Shown here: piece by piece, positions 1 through 7,987 of the stretch | How positions within the stretch are numbered: the stretch's first letter is position 1 | How the letters are laid out: the number at the start of each line of letters is the position of its first letter | Origin: Bog-950 sp044225825 | Lineage (GTDB): Bacteria > Bacteroidota > Bacteroidia > Chitinophagales > LD1 | NCBI GenBank assembly: GCA_044225825.1 | Contig: JBGAIB010000009.1 | Location: forward strand, 84,263-148,262 | Direction of reading: 5' to 3' | Length of the DNA stretch: 64,000 nucleotides | The notes under the pieces: model-generated | The model's database searches: none | What the model was told of the DNA's origin: nothing | What the model saw: only the letters and a program-made list of their open reading frames with translations | Program-made: the position numbers and the translations under genes

Positions 1-1
1 C

Positions 2-328
2 ACATGGGTGGCTAAATTGGTAAATACCGACTCTTCGGTGGTTTCGTTGATACCTACGATGCCGGCCGGTTTGAATAGTAAGGTATTCCCTAATCCTGCT
101 TCCGAACGGTTTACCCTGCAGATAGAATTGCCTAACAACAACTTCGCCAGCTTCTCCATTTACGATGCAGCAGGTAACCTGGTGCGCACCTTGCTGGAGG
201 ATAACTTTAAAGCCGGTACGGCGGTATTTACGTTTAACACACAACATCTGGCCAACGGTATTTACTTCCTGCGTATTACTGATTACGGTACGCTTTTGAA
301 AACAGAGAAGATCATTGTTCAACACTAA
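2..328 (+). CDS. C-terminal end of a T9SS-sorted secreted protein (5' partial)
   Basis: The reading frame is open from the left edge of the window, so this is only the last ~108 residues of a longer protein. The visible part is a type A T9SS sorting domain: the motif KVFPNPASERFTL, a beta-rich middle with SIYDAAGNLV, and a closing GIYFLRI followed by a short basic tail. In this family the domain directs export through the type IX secretion system and is cleaved at the cell surface. The GTG at position 8 is not a convincing start because the frame continues upstream. The enzymatic or adhesive part lies outside the window, so the protein's function is unknown. Confidence 0.85.
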   Translation, partial: TWVAKLVNTDSSVVSLIPTMPAGLNSKVFPNPASERFTLQIELPNNNFASFSIYDAAGNLVRTLLEDNFKAGTAVFTFNTQHLANGIYFLRITDYGTLLKTEKIIVQH

Positions 329-382
329 TATTGCAACCTGGCACAGACCGAGCAACATATAAAACCGGAACCCGAAAAATGG

Positions 383-937
383 GTGGAGCGCTACGCGGAT
401 AGTTTGTATGCCTATGCACTGGCCCGTTTACGTAAAGCAGAGGTTGCAGAGGACCTGGTGCAGGATACCTTTTTCAGTGCACTGAAAGCACTGGATACCT
501 TTGAGGCACGCGCTACGGAAAAGACCTGGCTTACTGCCATACTGAAGCGGAAGATTATTGACTACTACCGCAAAAAGAGCACACAGAATGAGCGCAGTAT
601 TTTGGATCAGGAGGGTGGTGGAACATTCATGGATTATTTTTTTAATAAGGAAGAATCGGGTTATGGACATTGGGCGGATACTGCGGCCCCCACAGCCTGG
701 GGTAAGGATTTTGAAACCAGTGTTGAAAGCGATCAGTTTAACGATATACTGAAACAGTGCCTCGATAAATTACCGGCGAAGTGGTCGGCGGCGTTTACCC
801 TGCGCACGATGGACGACCTTGACTCGGAAGAAATTTGTAAGGAATTGGGCTTAACCCCCTCTAATTACTGGGTGATCATGCACCGGGCCAAACTTCAATT
901 ACGCGAGTGCCTGCAAACCAACTGGTTTAACAGTTAA
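383..937 (+). CDS. ECF-type RNA polymerase sigma factor
   Basis: A 184-residue sigma-70 family protein. Region 2 is seen as AEDLVQDTFFSALKAL, followed by TWLTAILKRKIIDYYR, which covers -10 recognition. Region 4 near the C-terminus reads EEICKELGLTPSNYWVIMHR, a helix-turn-helix for -35 recognition. GTG 383 is the first ordinary start codon after the upstream stop, yet the in-frame residues before it (KPEPEKW) look like a typical ECF N-terminus. The true start may therefore be a rare codon a little upstream. It is followed 9 bp later by a small cysteine protein that is probably its regulator. Target promoters are unknown. Confidence 0.88.
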   Translation: MERYADSLYAYALARLRKAEVAEDLVQDTFFSALKALDTFEARATEKTWLTAILKRKIIDYYRKKSTQNERSILDQEGGGTFMDYFFNKEESGYGHWADTAAPTAWGKDFETSVESDQFNDILKQCLDKLPAKWSAAFTLRTMDDLDSEEICKELGLTPSNYWVIMHRAKLQLRECLQTNWFNS

Positions 938-946
938 AAATAAGTA

Positions 947-1210
947 ATGACGCTACTGCAAGCTTTTAAGATGACCTGTGCCGAAGCCACCCGCCTGCAC
1001 GAACTAAAACGCGAAGGCCGTTTAAGCTTTATGCAACGCTTTGGTTTGTGGTGGCATACCAGCATTGTATGCAGCTTATGCCGTTTGTTTTTTAAGCAAG
1101 TTGCTCAGTTGGAGCGTGCCGCCGCGCAACTGGCTGAACGTCCTGCTTTGATGGATGAAAGCAAGAAGGCCGAAATGGCTGCAAAAATTGCTGATGAACT
1201 GAAGCAGTAA
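947..1210 (+). CDS. Small putative zinc-finger anti-sigma-like protein
   Basis: An 87-residue protein immediately downstream of the ECF sigma gene and surely in the same transcript. It has an N-terminal Cys (TCAEATRLHE) and then His-x4-Cys-x2-Cys (HTSIVCSLC). This resembles the zinc-binding anti-sigma (zf-HC2) module, although the family normally has His-x3-Cys-x2-Cys. No membrane segment is evident, so it would be a soluble regulator. The C-terminal half is Ala/Glu/Lys-rich and helical. The anti-sigma role is inferred from gene order and the cysteine pattern. Confidence 0.65.
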   Translation: MTLLQAFKMTCAEATRLHELKREGRLSFMQRFGLWWHTSIVCSLCRLFFKQVAQLERAAAQLAERPALMDESKKAEMAAKIADELKQ

Positions 1211-1218
1211 TCACCTAC

Positions 1219-1701
1219 CTAAAACACCTGCTTAATCAGTAACTGTTTGCCATTAAATACCACAGTTTCTCCTTCCTTTTTATGTTGAACCGCCAACGCC
1301 AACGGAGCCTTTGGTGAAAGCAGAAAATATTTTTGGGCCTCTATCTGGGTAGCACCAAGGCCTGCTGCCATAAAGGCGGCAAAGTCGCCACAGATTACTA
1401 CACTGCCGGGAGCCACGGTATGATGCAAGGCACCGGTTTGCAAACTGTTTACAAAGTCCAGTTCCTGTAAGGCGGCTTCCAACTGTTCGCCCAGCATTTC
1501 CTGCTGCAGGTGGCCCATAGCTCTTGAGGTTTCGTATTTGTCGCCGGCGGAACTTTTGTCCTCGCTGTTGGCTGCCTCGCGGGCCGCATCTACCGATTGA
1601 TTAAAACCTTCAATGCGTTCCTTTAAAATGGCCACGCAACGCTTTTTTAGTTCCTGCTTTAGCAGCAGCTTTTGCTCGTCGTTTAACTTTAATGCCTCCA
1701 T
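1219..1701 (-). CDS. GreA/GreB-like small protein
   Basis: A 160-residue protein. The N-terminal half is helical and contains SEDKSSAGDKYETSRAM, resembling the tip of a Gre-factor coiled coil. The C-terminal half (YFLLSPKAPLALAV, then GETVVFNGKQLLIKQV) has the layout of the Gre C-terminal FKBP-like domain. Proteins of this shape are widespread in Bacteroidota and are often mislabelled 3-oxoacyl-ACP synthase. It may act on stalled RNA polymerase, but that is inference only. It starts 6 bp after the alcohol dehydrogenase stop, so the two are co-transcribed. Confidence 0.65.
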   Translation of the reverse strand: MEALKLNDEQKLLLKQELKKRCVAILKERIEGFNQSVDAAREAANSEDKSSAGDKYETSRAMGHLQQEMLGEQLEAALQELDFVNSLQTGALHHTVAPGSVVICGDFAAFMAAGLGATQIEAQKYFLLSPKAPLALAVQHKKEGETVVFNGKQLLIKQVF

Positions 1702-1707
1702 GAGTGT

Positions 1708-2757
1708 TTAACTTTTGAGGGAGGCAAGATCAATTACAAAGCGGTATTTCACATCATTCTTCAGCATACGTTCGTAGGCTTCGTTGATATAGGGCATGTT
1801 GATGACTTCCACATCGGCTGTTATATTATGTTCGGCGCAGAAGTCTAGCATTTCCTGCGTTTCGGCAATGCCCCCGATTAATGAACCGATAATGCTACGG
1901 CGTTTGGCGATAAGGGTGAATGCAGGCACTTCGTTTGCCTCGGGTGGCACGCCCACGATAATCATGGTGCCATTGGTGGCCAGCATATTCAGATACATGC
2001 TATAATCGTGTTTGGCCGATACGGTGTTTAATATATAGTCGAATTTGCCTTTTAGGGCAGCCACCTCAGCGGCATTGGTTGTAAGGGCAAAATGGTGGGC
2101 TCCCAGTTTCAGCGCGTCGGCCTCCTTGTTTTTACTGGTGCTAAGCACGGTAACTTCGGCACCAAAGGCTTTGGCAAACTTAACGCCCATGTGCCCCAGG
2201 CCACCAAGACCTACCACCGCCAGTTTATGACCCGGCCCAACCTTGGTATAACGCAGGGGGCTGTATGTGGTAATGCCTGCGCACAACAGGGGGGCCACGC
2301 CTTGCAGGGGCAGTTTATCGGATACGCGCAGGGTGTAATTTTCATCTACTACTATCTGGGTGGAATAGCCCCCGTAGGTAGGGGCTTTGGTAACCCGTTC
2401 AAGGCCGTTGTAGGTGCCCACCATACCACTATCGCAGTATTGCTCCAGGCCGGCCCGGCAGTTAGGGCAGGTGCGGCAGCTATCTACAAAACAACCTACG
2501 CCGGCAAAATCGCCAACGCTGAATTTGCTGACCTTACTGCCCACAGCGGTTACACGGCCTACAATCTCGTGGCCGGGGACCATGGGGTAGCGGCTACCGC
2601 CCCATTCATTGCGCACCTGGTGAATATCGGAATGGCAAACTCCGCAATACAGAATCTCGATCTGCACATCGTATTCTCCTGTATGGCGGCGTTCGAAGGT
2701 AAAAGGGGCCAGCGGGGTAGTAGCACTTTGCGCGGCATAAGCTTTGGTTGAGGTCAT
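1708..2757 (-). CDS. Zinc-dependent NAD(P) alcohol dehydrogenase (YahK/cinnamyl-alcohol type)
   Basis: A 349-residue medium-chain dehydrogenase that interconverts alcohols and aldehydes with NAD(P)H. Catalytic zinc ligands are Cys41 (CGVCHSD), His63-Glu64 (PGHE) and Cys159 (LLCAGITTY). Structural zinc ligands are Cys94, Cys97, Cys100 and Cys108. The cofactor-binding GLGGLG is at residues 183-188. Length and motif order match the YahK-like subfamily. The N-terminus MTSTKAYAAQ is typical, so ATG 2757 is the start. It is followed by the GreA-like gene in the same operon. Substrate range cannot be read from the sequence. Confidence 0.92.
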   Translation of the reverse strand: MTSTKAYAAQSATTPLAPFTFERRHTGEYDVQIEILYCGVCHSDIHQVRNEWGGSRYPMVPGHEIVGRVTAVGSKVSKFSVGDFAGVGCFVDSCRTCPNCRAGLEQYCDSGMVGTYNGLERVTKAPTYGGYSTQIVVDENYTLRVSDKLPLQGVAPLLCAGITTYSPLRYTKVGPGHKLAVVGLGGLGHMGVKFAKAFGAEVTVLSTSKNKEADALKLGAHHFALTTNAAEVAALKGKFDYILNTVSAKHDYSMYLNMLATNGTMIIVGVPPEANEVPAFTLIAKRRSIIGSLIGGIAETQEMLDFCAEHNITADVEVINMPYINEAYERMLKNDVKYRFVIDLASLKS

Positions 2758-3161
2758 ATCTTCTGGTTATTAAGTTCGTTGAATTAGGTAAAACAACATT
2801 AAGCAATAAATTGTTTTTGGTGCTGCCATTTGTTAGTGCTGCCGCTGCAATAGTGTCCGCCACTGCCAGGTGGCAAGCCATCCGCAGGACTACGGGTAGT
2901 TTATATTGCTATTAAATAAGAAACAATAATGCTGTTAAAGGTTTATTAATTAATGACAGGGTACATAGAAATATCGACCCCTTTAGCACTTATTGGTAAC
3001 AACTAATGGAGCTGCTATAACAGAACAGGCGCAGTAAGCGTAAAGAGAGGGATACGGAGGATGTATTACACTTCAACAACCCCCTTTTCACAGCGTTCTG
3101 ATAATAAACAGATACCGGCCGGCACCTGGCCGGCGGTAAGCAGCAGGCAGACGGACCTATA
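2758..3161. other. Intergenic region, 404 bp
   Basis: No convincing gene. A perfect 6-bp inverted repeat (CCGGCC at 3115-3120, GGCCGG at 3128-3133) with a 7-nt loop lies just past the 3' end of the small minus-strand gene at 3162 and could help end its transcript, but there is no clear T-run. The part next to 2757 must hold the alcohol dehydrogenase promoter; I could not pick one out. Confidence 0.4.
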
Positions 3162-3410
3162 TTATTTAGCGGCTTTCTTTTTAGCCTTGGCTTCCTTCGG
3201 CTTTTTGGCTTCGGCTTCATTTACCCAAACGCCTTTTTTCATCTGGCCAAGCACCACTACTATTTTGCTTCGCTTATACATTTCGGCATTGGCCAGCATT
3301 TCCTGTTCGGTATCGGACCGCACCTTAACGCCTTTATCGGCATCTTTAGAGCGGACTTCGATATAATAACCATCCCGGAATGTGACCGGTTTTGTTGGTG
3401 GACGACCCAT
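3162..3410 (-). CDS. Conserved small basic Bacteroidota protein
   Basis: An 82-residue protein from the internal ATG (MGRPPTKPVTFRDGYYIEV). An in-frame upstream ATG at 3434 would add eight residues, but homologues I remember begin MGRP. It has a short beta-rich N-terminal part with many charged residues and a tail of lysine and alanine (KAKKKAAK). A basic protein of this kind may bind nucleic acid, but no characterised function is known to me. It stands alone, with long non-coding stretches on both sides. Confidence 0.6.
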   Translation of the reverse strand: MGRPPTKPVTFRDGYYIEVRSKDADKGVKVRSDTEQEMLANAEMYKRSKIVVVLGQMKKGVWVNEAEAKKPKEAKAKKKAAK

Positions 3411-3692
3411 AGCATTTTTATTTAACCTTGTCAAGATAAACTAATATGTCATACCCTTCACTTGCTTTATAAACATTTTTGCGTTCCTCAGGGATAGCTT
3501 TTGTGAAGGCTGTGGCAAATTTTTCCTGTTTATGCCCAAAATCTGTGATTTTGCAGATGTTTTGATGTTAAAACACCTAATTTCTACCAAAAGCGTTCCT
3601 TCCAGGTTGTATGGTGATGATGTGCAAAAAAACAAGTGCCAGGAGGTTGTTAAAGCAGGTCTTTAGGCCATTTTAACCAACGATGCTGCTTC

Positions 3693-3700
3693 TATTTTTG
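3693..3700 (+). promoter_or_regulatory. Candidate Bacteroidota -7 element (TATTTTTG)
   Basis: TATTTTTG matches the phylum's TAnnTTTG -7 consensus and lies 47 bp before the start codon of the 135-residue protein. No TTTG at the usual -33 distance was found, so support is partial. The rest of the stretch 3411-3747 shows no gene. Confidence 0.35.
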
Positions 3701-3747
3701 AAGCCCTGCAGGTTTAAAGTAAAAGACTACAGCTTACTTTTGGGAAT

Positions 3748-4155
3748 ATGAAATTGCCAACGGATAAGGAAACATTTGAAACCGAACTGGGTACGTATTG
3801 GTTTGATGAGGAGGGCATTTTGAATTCCATCTCCAGCCCGACCCAACGCACCATGCAGAATACCCGGGCTAATTTTGATTTAGTGCAGCGGCTTTCGGCG
3901 GGTAACAAGCCCTGCCTGCTGGTGCAGCTCTGTAACTCACCGGTGCCCACACGCGAAACCCGGGCCTATGTAAAGAAGCGCCTGCCGGAAACCTACACAG
4001 CCATGGCCATGTTGTCCGACTCAGGAGTGGGGGAGTTGATCATGAACCTTCTTTTTAAACTGCAGGCACCGCCCATTCCCATGAAAACCTTTAGGGATGA
4101 GGAAACGGCAAGAGCGTGGCTGAGAGGGTTTGCTAGAAAGCGAGGCAATGGGTAG
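3748..4155 (+). CDS. STAS/SpoIIAA-like small protein (DUF7793-like)
   Basis: A 135-residue soluble protein. It resembles a family common in Bacteroidota in which a short protein begins with a variant of LGTYWFDEEGIL, has a central NFDLVQRLSAGNKPCLLV, and ends with FRDEETARAWLRGF. The end resembles the last helix of SpoIIAA/STAS-like proteins. Such proteins are thought to be signalling or lipid-binding modules, but no function is established. No neighbour suggests a pathway. Assignment is from remembered family pattern. Confidence 0.6.
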   Translation: MKLPTDKETFETELGTYWFDEEGILNSISSPTQRTMQNTRANFDLVQRLSAGNKPCLLVQLCNSPVPTRETRAYVKKRLPETYTAMAMLSDSGVGELIMNLLFKLQAPPIPMKTFRDEETARAWLRGFARKRGNG

Positions 4156-4741
4156 AGGCAGAAAACAGAGATCAGAAATCAGAGAGCAGAAATCAGACAA
4201 GGTGAAGAGCACATTCCGGACCTTTACACTTCTTTACACTTTTTGAAATTAGAGAGCAGAAAGCAGACAAGGTGAAGAGCGCATTCCGGAACTTTACACT
4301 CCTTTACAGTTTTTTGCGTGTGCACAAGTTAGGGAAGTTTTTATATGAAGGTTTTTTGTGTTAAAACGGAGCAAAAAGCTGGTTCCCGGAATTTGCCTCC
4401 TCCCCATTTGTGCACATTTGTGCAAGTGATTTTGAAGTGCACAAATCGGATAAAATTTAATGTGAGGCCGGAAATGGCCGGTAAAGCAATAAGCGGGGAG
4501 AACGTCACAAGGCATCTGGCACCAGCACGGTGCTGCTGAAGTGCTGGGGGCAGCACGCCGGGGCATAGCAGGATTGCCTGAGGAAAGTGTTTTCGCAGGT
4601 ATGTCAAAGAGCCAATAGGTACATGTAAAGGTAGTTATAAAGGTTCTATTTTTCAAAATTTATTTCTTAAATATTTCAGCAGACAAGAATAAACTGCTCA
4701 TGCAACTATACTATAGCATAATCAGGAACGCGGGCAAAGGC
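4156..4741. other. Intergenic region, 586 bp, with repeats
   Basis: No gene is supported; reading frames here lack family features. It carries a 70-bp-period direct repeat (4181-4314) and a 10-bp inverted repeat, ATTTGTGCAC at 4406-4415 and GTGCACAAAT at 4437-4446, with a partial third copy of the same motif inside the loop. Confidence 0.5.
4181..4314. repeat. Imperfect tandem direct repeat, 70-bp period, two copies
   Basis: Copy 1 spans 4181-4244 and copy 2 spans 4251-4314. Both start AGAGAGCAGAAA and contain ACAAGGTGAAGAGC followed by CATTCCGGA and two TTTACA-type words. They differ at roughly six positions. Shorter CAGAAATCAGA words precede copy 1, suggesting slippage growth. Confidence 0.8.
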
Positions 4742-5425
4742 TCAGGGTTTATAGGGCATCGCTTTTTTGCGCAGTCCGTTTTTGAGCACATACATGGGAT
4801 TGAAGACGCAGACAAAGGCTTTTTCGTACCAGCGGAAACCGTTGCGGCCCATGCGGAGGGTACTGAAATGGATGAGTTCGCCAAGCAGTGAACCTGCCAG
4901 TGGCGTTACAATTAAATCCTGCATGCTGGGCTGTTCCATACCGCCTTCGGCTACATATTCCCAAAGGGTGCTATGTACGATGGAAAAGAGCCCCGATTGC
5001 CACCAGGTAGCGCCCTGGCACCGTAAAGCGTTGTAATAGCAAGCGCCCTGGTACGGATGGCCCAGGTAATTGATATACCAAAGGTCGCCATCAATAACCG
5101 GTGGTTTGGTAAAGGTGTTACGGTATTGTTTAAGCACAAGAGGTGCAGCTGATTTATTCCACTTGCTGGTGTTTTCGGGCAAAGAGACAAGCAATGCGGA
5201 AGCCAGGGTGTTTAAGCCGAATACCATACAGGAGCCGCGAAAAAGTTTGAGGGGGAGTTTGGATCGGTCCATATCCACGGTAACCGGCTCTATCTGCTGT
5301 TGCCTTTGCAGCAAAAGCGAATCGCTGTTAAGCAGACATGCTTGCCTGCCTAACAGCGATTGATGAAACAACAGCAGCACCGTTGTAATTACAAGGAATG
5401 CCAGCTGTGGTTTAGAGTGTACCAC
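4742..5425 (-). CDS. DUF3943-like envelope protein
   Basis: A protein of about 227 residues from GTG 5425, which overlaps the end of hppD by 14 bp. The N-terminus has a hydrophobic stretch (LAFLVITTVLLLF) acting as signal peptide or anchor. The core YLGHPYQGACYYNALR, then STLWEYVAEGG, then PSMQDLIVTPLAG matches the DUF3943 pattern; these proteins are predicted to be associated with the outer membrane. The start is uncertain because the frame is open far into hppD; GTG 5425 gives the most plausible signal sequence. Placement at the end of the hmgA-hppD operon may be incidental. Function unknown. Confidence 0.7.
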   Translation of the reverse strand: MVHSKPQLAFLVITTVLLLFHQSLLGRQACLLNSDSLLLQRQQQIEPVTVDMDRSKLPLKLFRGSCMVFGLNTLASALLVSLPENTSKWNKSAAPLVLKQYRNTFTKPPVIDGDLWYINYLGHPYQGACYYNALRCQGATWWQSGLFSIVHSTLWEYVAEGGMEQPSMQDLIVTPLAGSLLGELIHFSTLRMGRNGFRWYEKAFVCVFNPMYVLKNGLRKKAMPYKP

Positions 5426-6569
5426 GGCGGGCCTGTTCGGCTTCAATTGATTCGAATAGGGCCTGGAAGTTACCTTTGCCAAATGATTTAGCGCCTTTAC
5501 GCTGTATAATTTCGAAGAACAGTGTTGGCCGGTCTTCGACAGGTTTTGTAAATATTTGCAGCAGGTATCCTTCTTCATCGCGGTCAACCATAATACCCCA
5601 TTTTTTCAACTCGTTCAAATCTTCTTTTATCACACCAACACGATCAAGCACCGTATCGTAATAGGTACCGGGCACATATAAAAATTCCACGCCGCGCTTT
5701 TTCATTTCCGAAATGGTGAATACGATATCGTCGGTAGCTACCGCTATATGCTGGCAGCCGGCACCTTTGTAAAAATCGAGATATTCCTCTACCTGCGATT
5801 TCTTTTTACCAATGGCAGGTTCGTTAATGGGGAATTTAATATAGCCGTTGCCGTTGGTCATTACCTTGCTCATTAGCGCCGTATATTCGGTGCTGATGTC
5901 TTTATCATCAAAAGTTATGAGGTTGGCAAAGCCCATGACATCAGCGTAAAAAGTTGCCCATTTGTTCATGCTGCCCAGTTCAACATTCCCCACCATATGG
6001 TCGATGTATTTAAGGCCGCAGGTGCCGGGATTATAGCCGGTATCCAGTTTTACATAGCCGGGCAGAAATACGCCTTTGTAATTTTTGCGTTCCACAAATA
6101 CGTGCACGGTATCGCCATAGGTATGAATGCCGCTCATTCGTACTTCGCCGTTTTCGTCCTTAACAACCTTAGGTTCCATATACGGTTTAGCGCCACGTTT
6201 GGTGGTTTGTTCAAAGGCATCGAAGGCATCATCCACCCAAAGGGCGATAGCTTTTACACCATCGCCGTGCAGGCGCAGGTGGTTGGCCATCTCGCTATCG
6301 GGGTTAAATGGCGTAGTAAGCACCAGGCGTATTTTGCCCTGCTGTAGTACATACGAGGTAAAGTTGCGCTGCCCCGTTTCTAAACCGGCATAGGCGAGGT
6401 CTTCGAACCCGAAAGCGGTTTTGTAGTAATGTGCAGCCTGCTTGGCATTGCCTACATACAACTCCACGTGGTCGGTACCGTAGATGGGCAGGAAGTCCTG
6501 CGCTTTATCAAATATTTTTTGATCGCTGTAAGCAAAATTCTGAACGGCTGTTAAGTCTTTAGTTTCCAT
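5412..6569 (-). CDS. hppD: 4-hydroxyphenylpyruvate dioxygenase
   Basis: A 385-residue enzyme that converts 4-hydroxyphenylpyruvate to homogentisate in tyrosine breakdown, using Fe(II) and O2 in the cytoplasm. It has two vicinal-oxygen-chelate domains, N-terminal around residues 30-160 and catalytic around 185-355. The iron triad is visible as His191 (YIDHMVGNVE), His274 (GCQHIAVATDDI) and Glu353 (FFEIIQR). The C-terminal GKGNFQALFESIE closes the active site in this family. It lies 24 bp downstream of hmgA in the same operon, so two consecutive steps are made together. Length is normal. Confidence 0.97.
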   Translation of the reverse strand: METKDLTAVQNFAYSDQKIFDKAQDFLPIYGTDHVELYVGNAKQAAHYYKTAFGFEDLAYAGLETGQRNFTSYVLQQGKIRLVLTTPFNPDSEMANHLRLHGDGVKAIALWVDDAFDAFEQTTKRGAKPYMEPKVVKDENGEVRMSGIHTYGDTVHVFVERKNYKGVFLPGYVKLDTGYNPGTCGLKYIDHMVGNVELGSMNKWATFYADVMGFANLITFDDKDISTEYTALMSKVMTNGNGYIKFPINEPAIGKKKSQVEEYLDFYKGAGCQHIAVATDDIVFTISEMKKRGVEFLYVPGTYYDTVLDRVGVIKEDLNELKKWGIMVDRDEEGYLLQIFTKPVEDRPTLFFEIIQRKGAKSFGKGNFQALFESIEAEQARRGTL

Positions 6570-6593
6570 TGCTTGATTTTGTTTAAGGTGTTA

Positions 6594-7769
6594 TTAGTTG
6601 TTGGCGGGGCTTTTACCCAACCAGGAATGGTAATAATCTTCTAATTCTATTTTGCAGGCTTCTTCGGTAATTTGTACCGGATTGAAAGGGTCAATCATTA
6701 CAGCCAGTTCGTTGGTTTCTTTTTTACCGATACTGCGTTCGATGGCACCCGGATGCGGACCATGCGGTATACCACCGGGATGCAGGGTTATCTGCCCCTT
6801 TTGAATATTGTTGCGGCTCATAAAATCGCCATCCACATAGTATAATAATTCATCACTGTCTACATTGCTGTGGTGGTAGGGTGCAGGTATAGCTTGCGGG
6901 TGGTAATCGTATAAACGGGGCACAAACGAGCAGATAACAAAATTGCGGCCCTGAAAGGTTTGATGTATAGGCGGCGGCATATGGATGCGGCCGGTGATGG
7001 GTTCAAAGTTAAAGATAGAGAAGGCGTATGGATAGCTGCAGCCATCCCAACCTACTACATCAAAGGGATGTGTTTCGTACACATAGGGATAGATGAGTCC
7101 GCGTTTTTTGATGTTGATTAAAAATTCGCCGGTTTCATCATGTGTTTCCAGGTTTTCGGGCAGTCGGAAATCGCGTTCGCAAAAAGGCGAATGCTCCAGA
7201 TATTGACCATAGTTGTTACGGTAACGTGCAGGTGTTTCGATGGGGCCGTGCGATTCAACAATCAGCAGCTTATTGTCGGGGGTATCGAAAAACAATTGGT
7301 AAACCGTACCACGCGGAATGATGAGGTAATCGCCGTAGGCAAATTTAAGGTTGCCATACATGGTTTTTAAAACACCGGAGCCTTTATGCACGAACAACAT
7401 TTCATCGGCATCGGCATTTTTAAAGAAGTACTTATCGGTGCTTTGTTGCGGGGCAGCTACACCGATGGTCATGTCGGCATTAATAAACAACACTTTGCGG
7501 CTTTGCAGATAATCGGCACAAGGTGCCACATTAAAACTCATATAACTGCGGGCCTGCAGGTTATCGGCAATGGCAACGGTAGGTTTAACGGAATACGGGG
7601 TGCCGCGTTCCTTTACTTTCGTTGGCGGATACAGATGGTAAACCAACGAACTTTGACCTGCGAAGCCTTCGGTACCGAAGAGTTCTTCATGATACAAATC
7701 TCCCTTCTCGTTTCGGAAAACAATGTGGCGTTTATCGGGCACAAGGCCCTTACGTATATACTGCGGCAT
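6594..7769 (-). CDS. hmgA: Homogentisate 1,2-dioxygenase
   Basis: A 391-residue cupin-fold enzyme that opens the homogentisate ring to maleylacetoacetate, the step after HppD. It is recognised from the N-terminus (MPQYIRKGLVPDKRHI), the central HPFDVVGWDG, and the C-terminal metal region YHHSNVDSDE with HPGGIPHGPHPG. Likely iron ligands are His299 or His300, Glu307 and His336. It is somewhat shorter than the ~430-residue proteobacterial form, as is usual for this bacterial branch. It is first in the operon hmgA-hppD-DUF3943. The 218-bp divergent region before the big sensor kinase must carry its promoter. Fumarylacetoacetase and maleylacetoacetate isomerase are not in the window. Confidence 0.95.
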   Translation of the reverse strand: MPQYIRKGLVPDKRHIVFRNEKGDLYHEELFGTEGFAGQSSLVYHLYPPTKVKERGTPYSVKPTVAIADNLQARSYMSFNVAPCADYLQSRKVLFINADMTIGVAAPQQSTDKYFFKNADADEMLFVHKGSGVLKTMYGNLKFAYGDYLIIPRGTVYQLFFDTPDNKLLIVESHGPIETPARYRNNYGQYLEHSPFCERDFRLPENLETHDETGEFLINIKKRGLIYPYVYETHPFDVVGWDGCSYPYAFSIFNFEPITGRIHMPPPIHQTFQGRNFVICSFVPRLYDYHPQAIPAPYHHSNVDSDELLYYVDGDFMSRNNIQKGQITLHPGGIPHGPHPGAIERSIGKKETNELAVMIDPFNPVQITEEACKIELEDYYHSWLGKSPANN

Positions 7770-7987
7770 ATAGATGAAATGTTTAGGTAGGGTAAAAGTA
7801 GACCGGCCTGCTACCTGCCGCGAATGATATTCGTCAGCATTTAACCGCTGCTGTATGTGCCTGCATTCATTTGAATTTCACAGGCGAAAGCGCTGTGCCA
7901 TTGTTGTTTACGCCTTGTAAATCTCACTGGCTGCGTGGAATGAGGGTAGAAATTTGAGTACGCCCGGCAGCAACCTTTTATAAGTAT

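Noticed and set aside
2092..2751. 219-residue plus-strand frame opposite the alcohol dehydrogenase
   Set aside because: The minus-strand frame has all zinc ligands and cofactor motifs; this one is its mirror.
2606..2881. 91-residue minus-strand frame upstream of the alcohol dehydrogenase
   Set aside because: It overlaps the dehydrogenase start in another frame and shows no conserved pattern.
3441..3635. 64-residue minus-strand frame next to the small basic protein
   Set aside because: Low-complexity, no family pattern, no start context.
4181..4314. Possible CRISPR array
   Set aside because: Only two units with no distinct spacer pattern and no cas genes in the window.
4294..4656. 120-residue minus-strand frame in the repeat-bearing gap
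   Set aside because: Covers the repeats, lacks domain features, and a second frame of similar quality exists in the same place.
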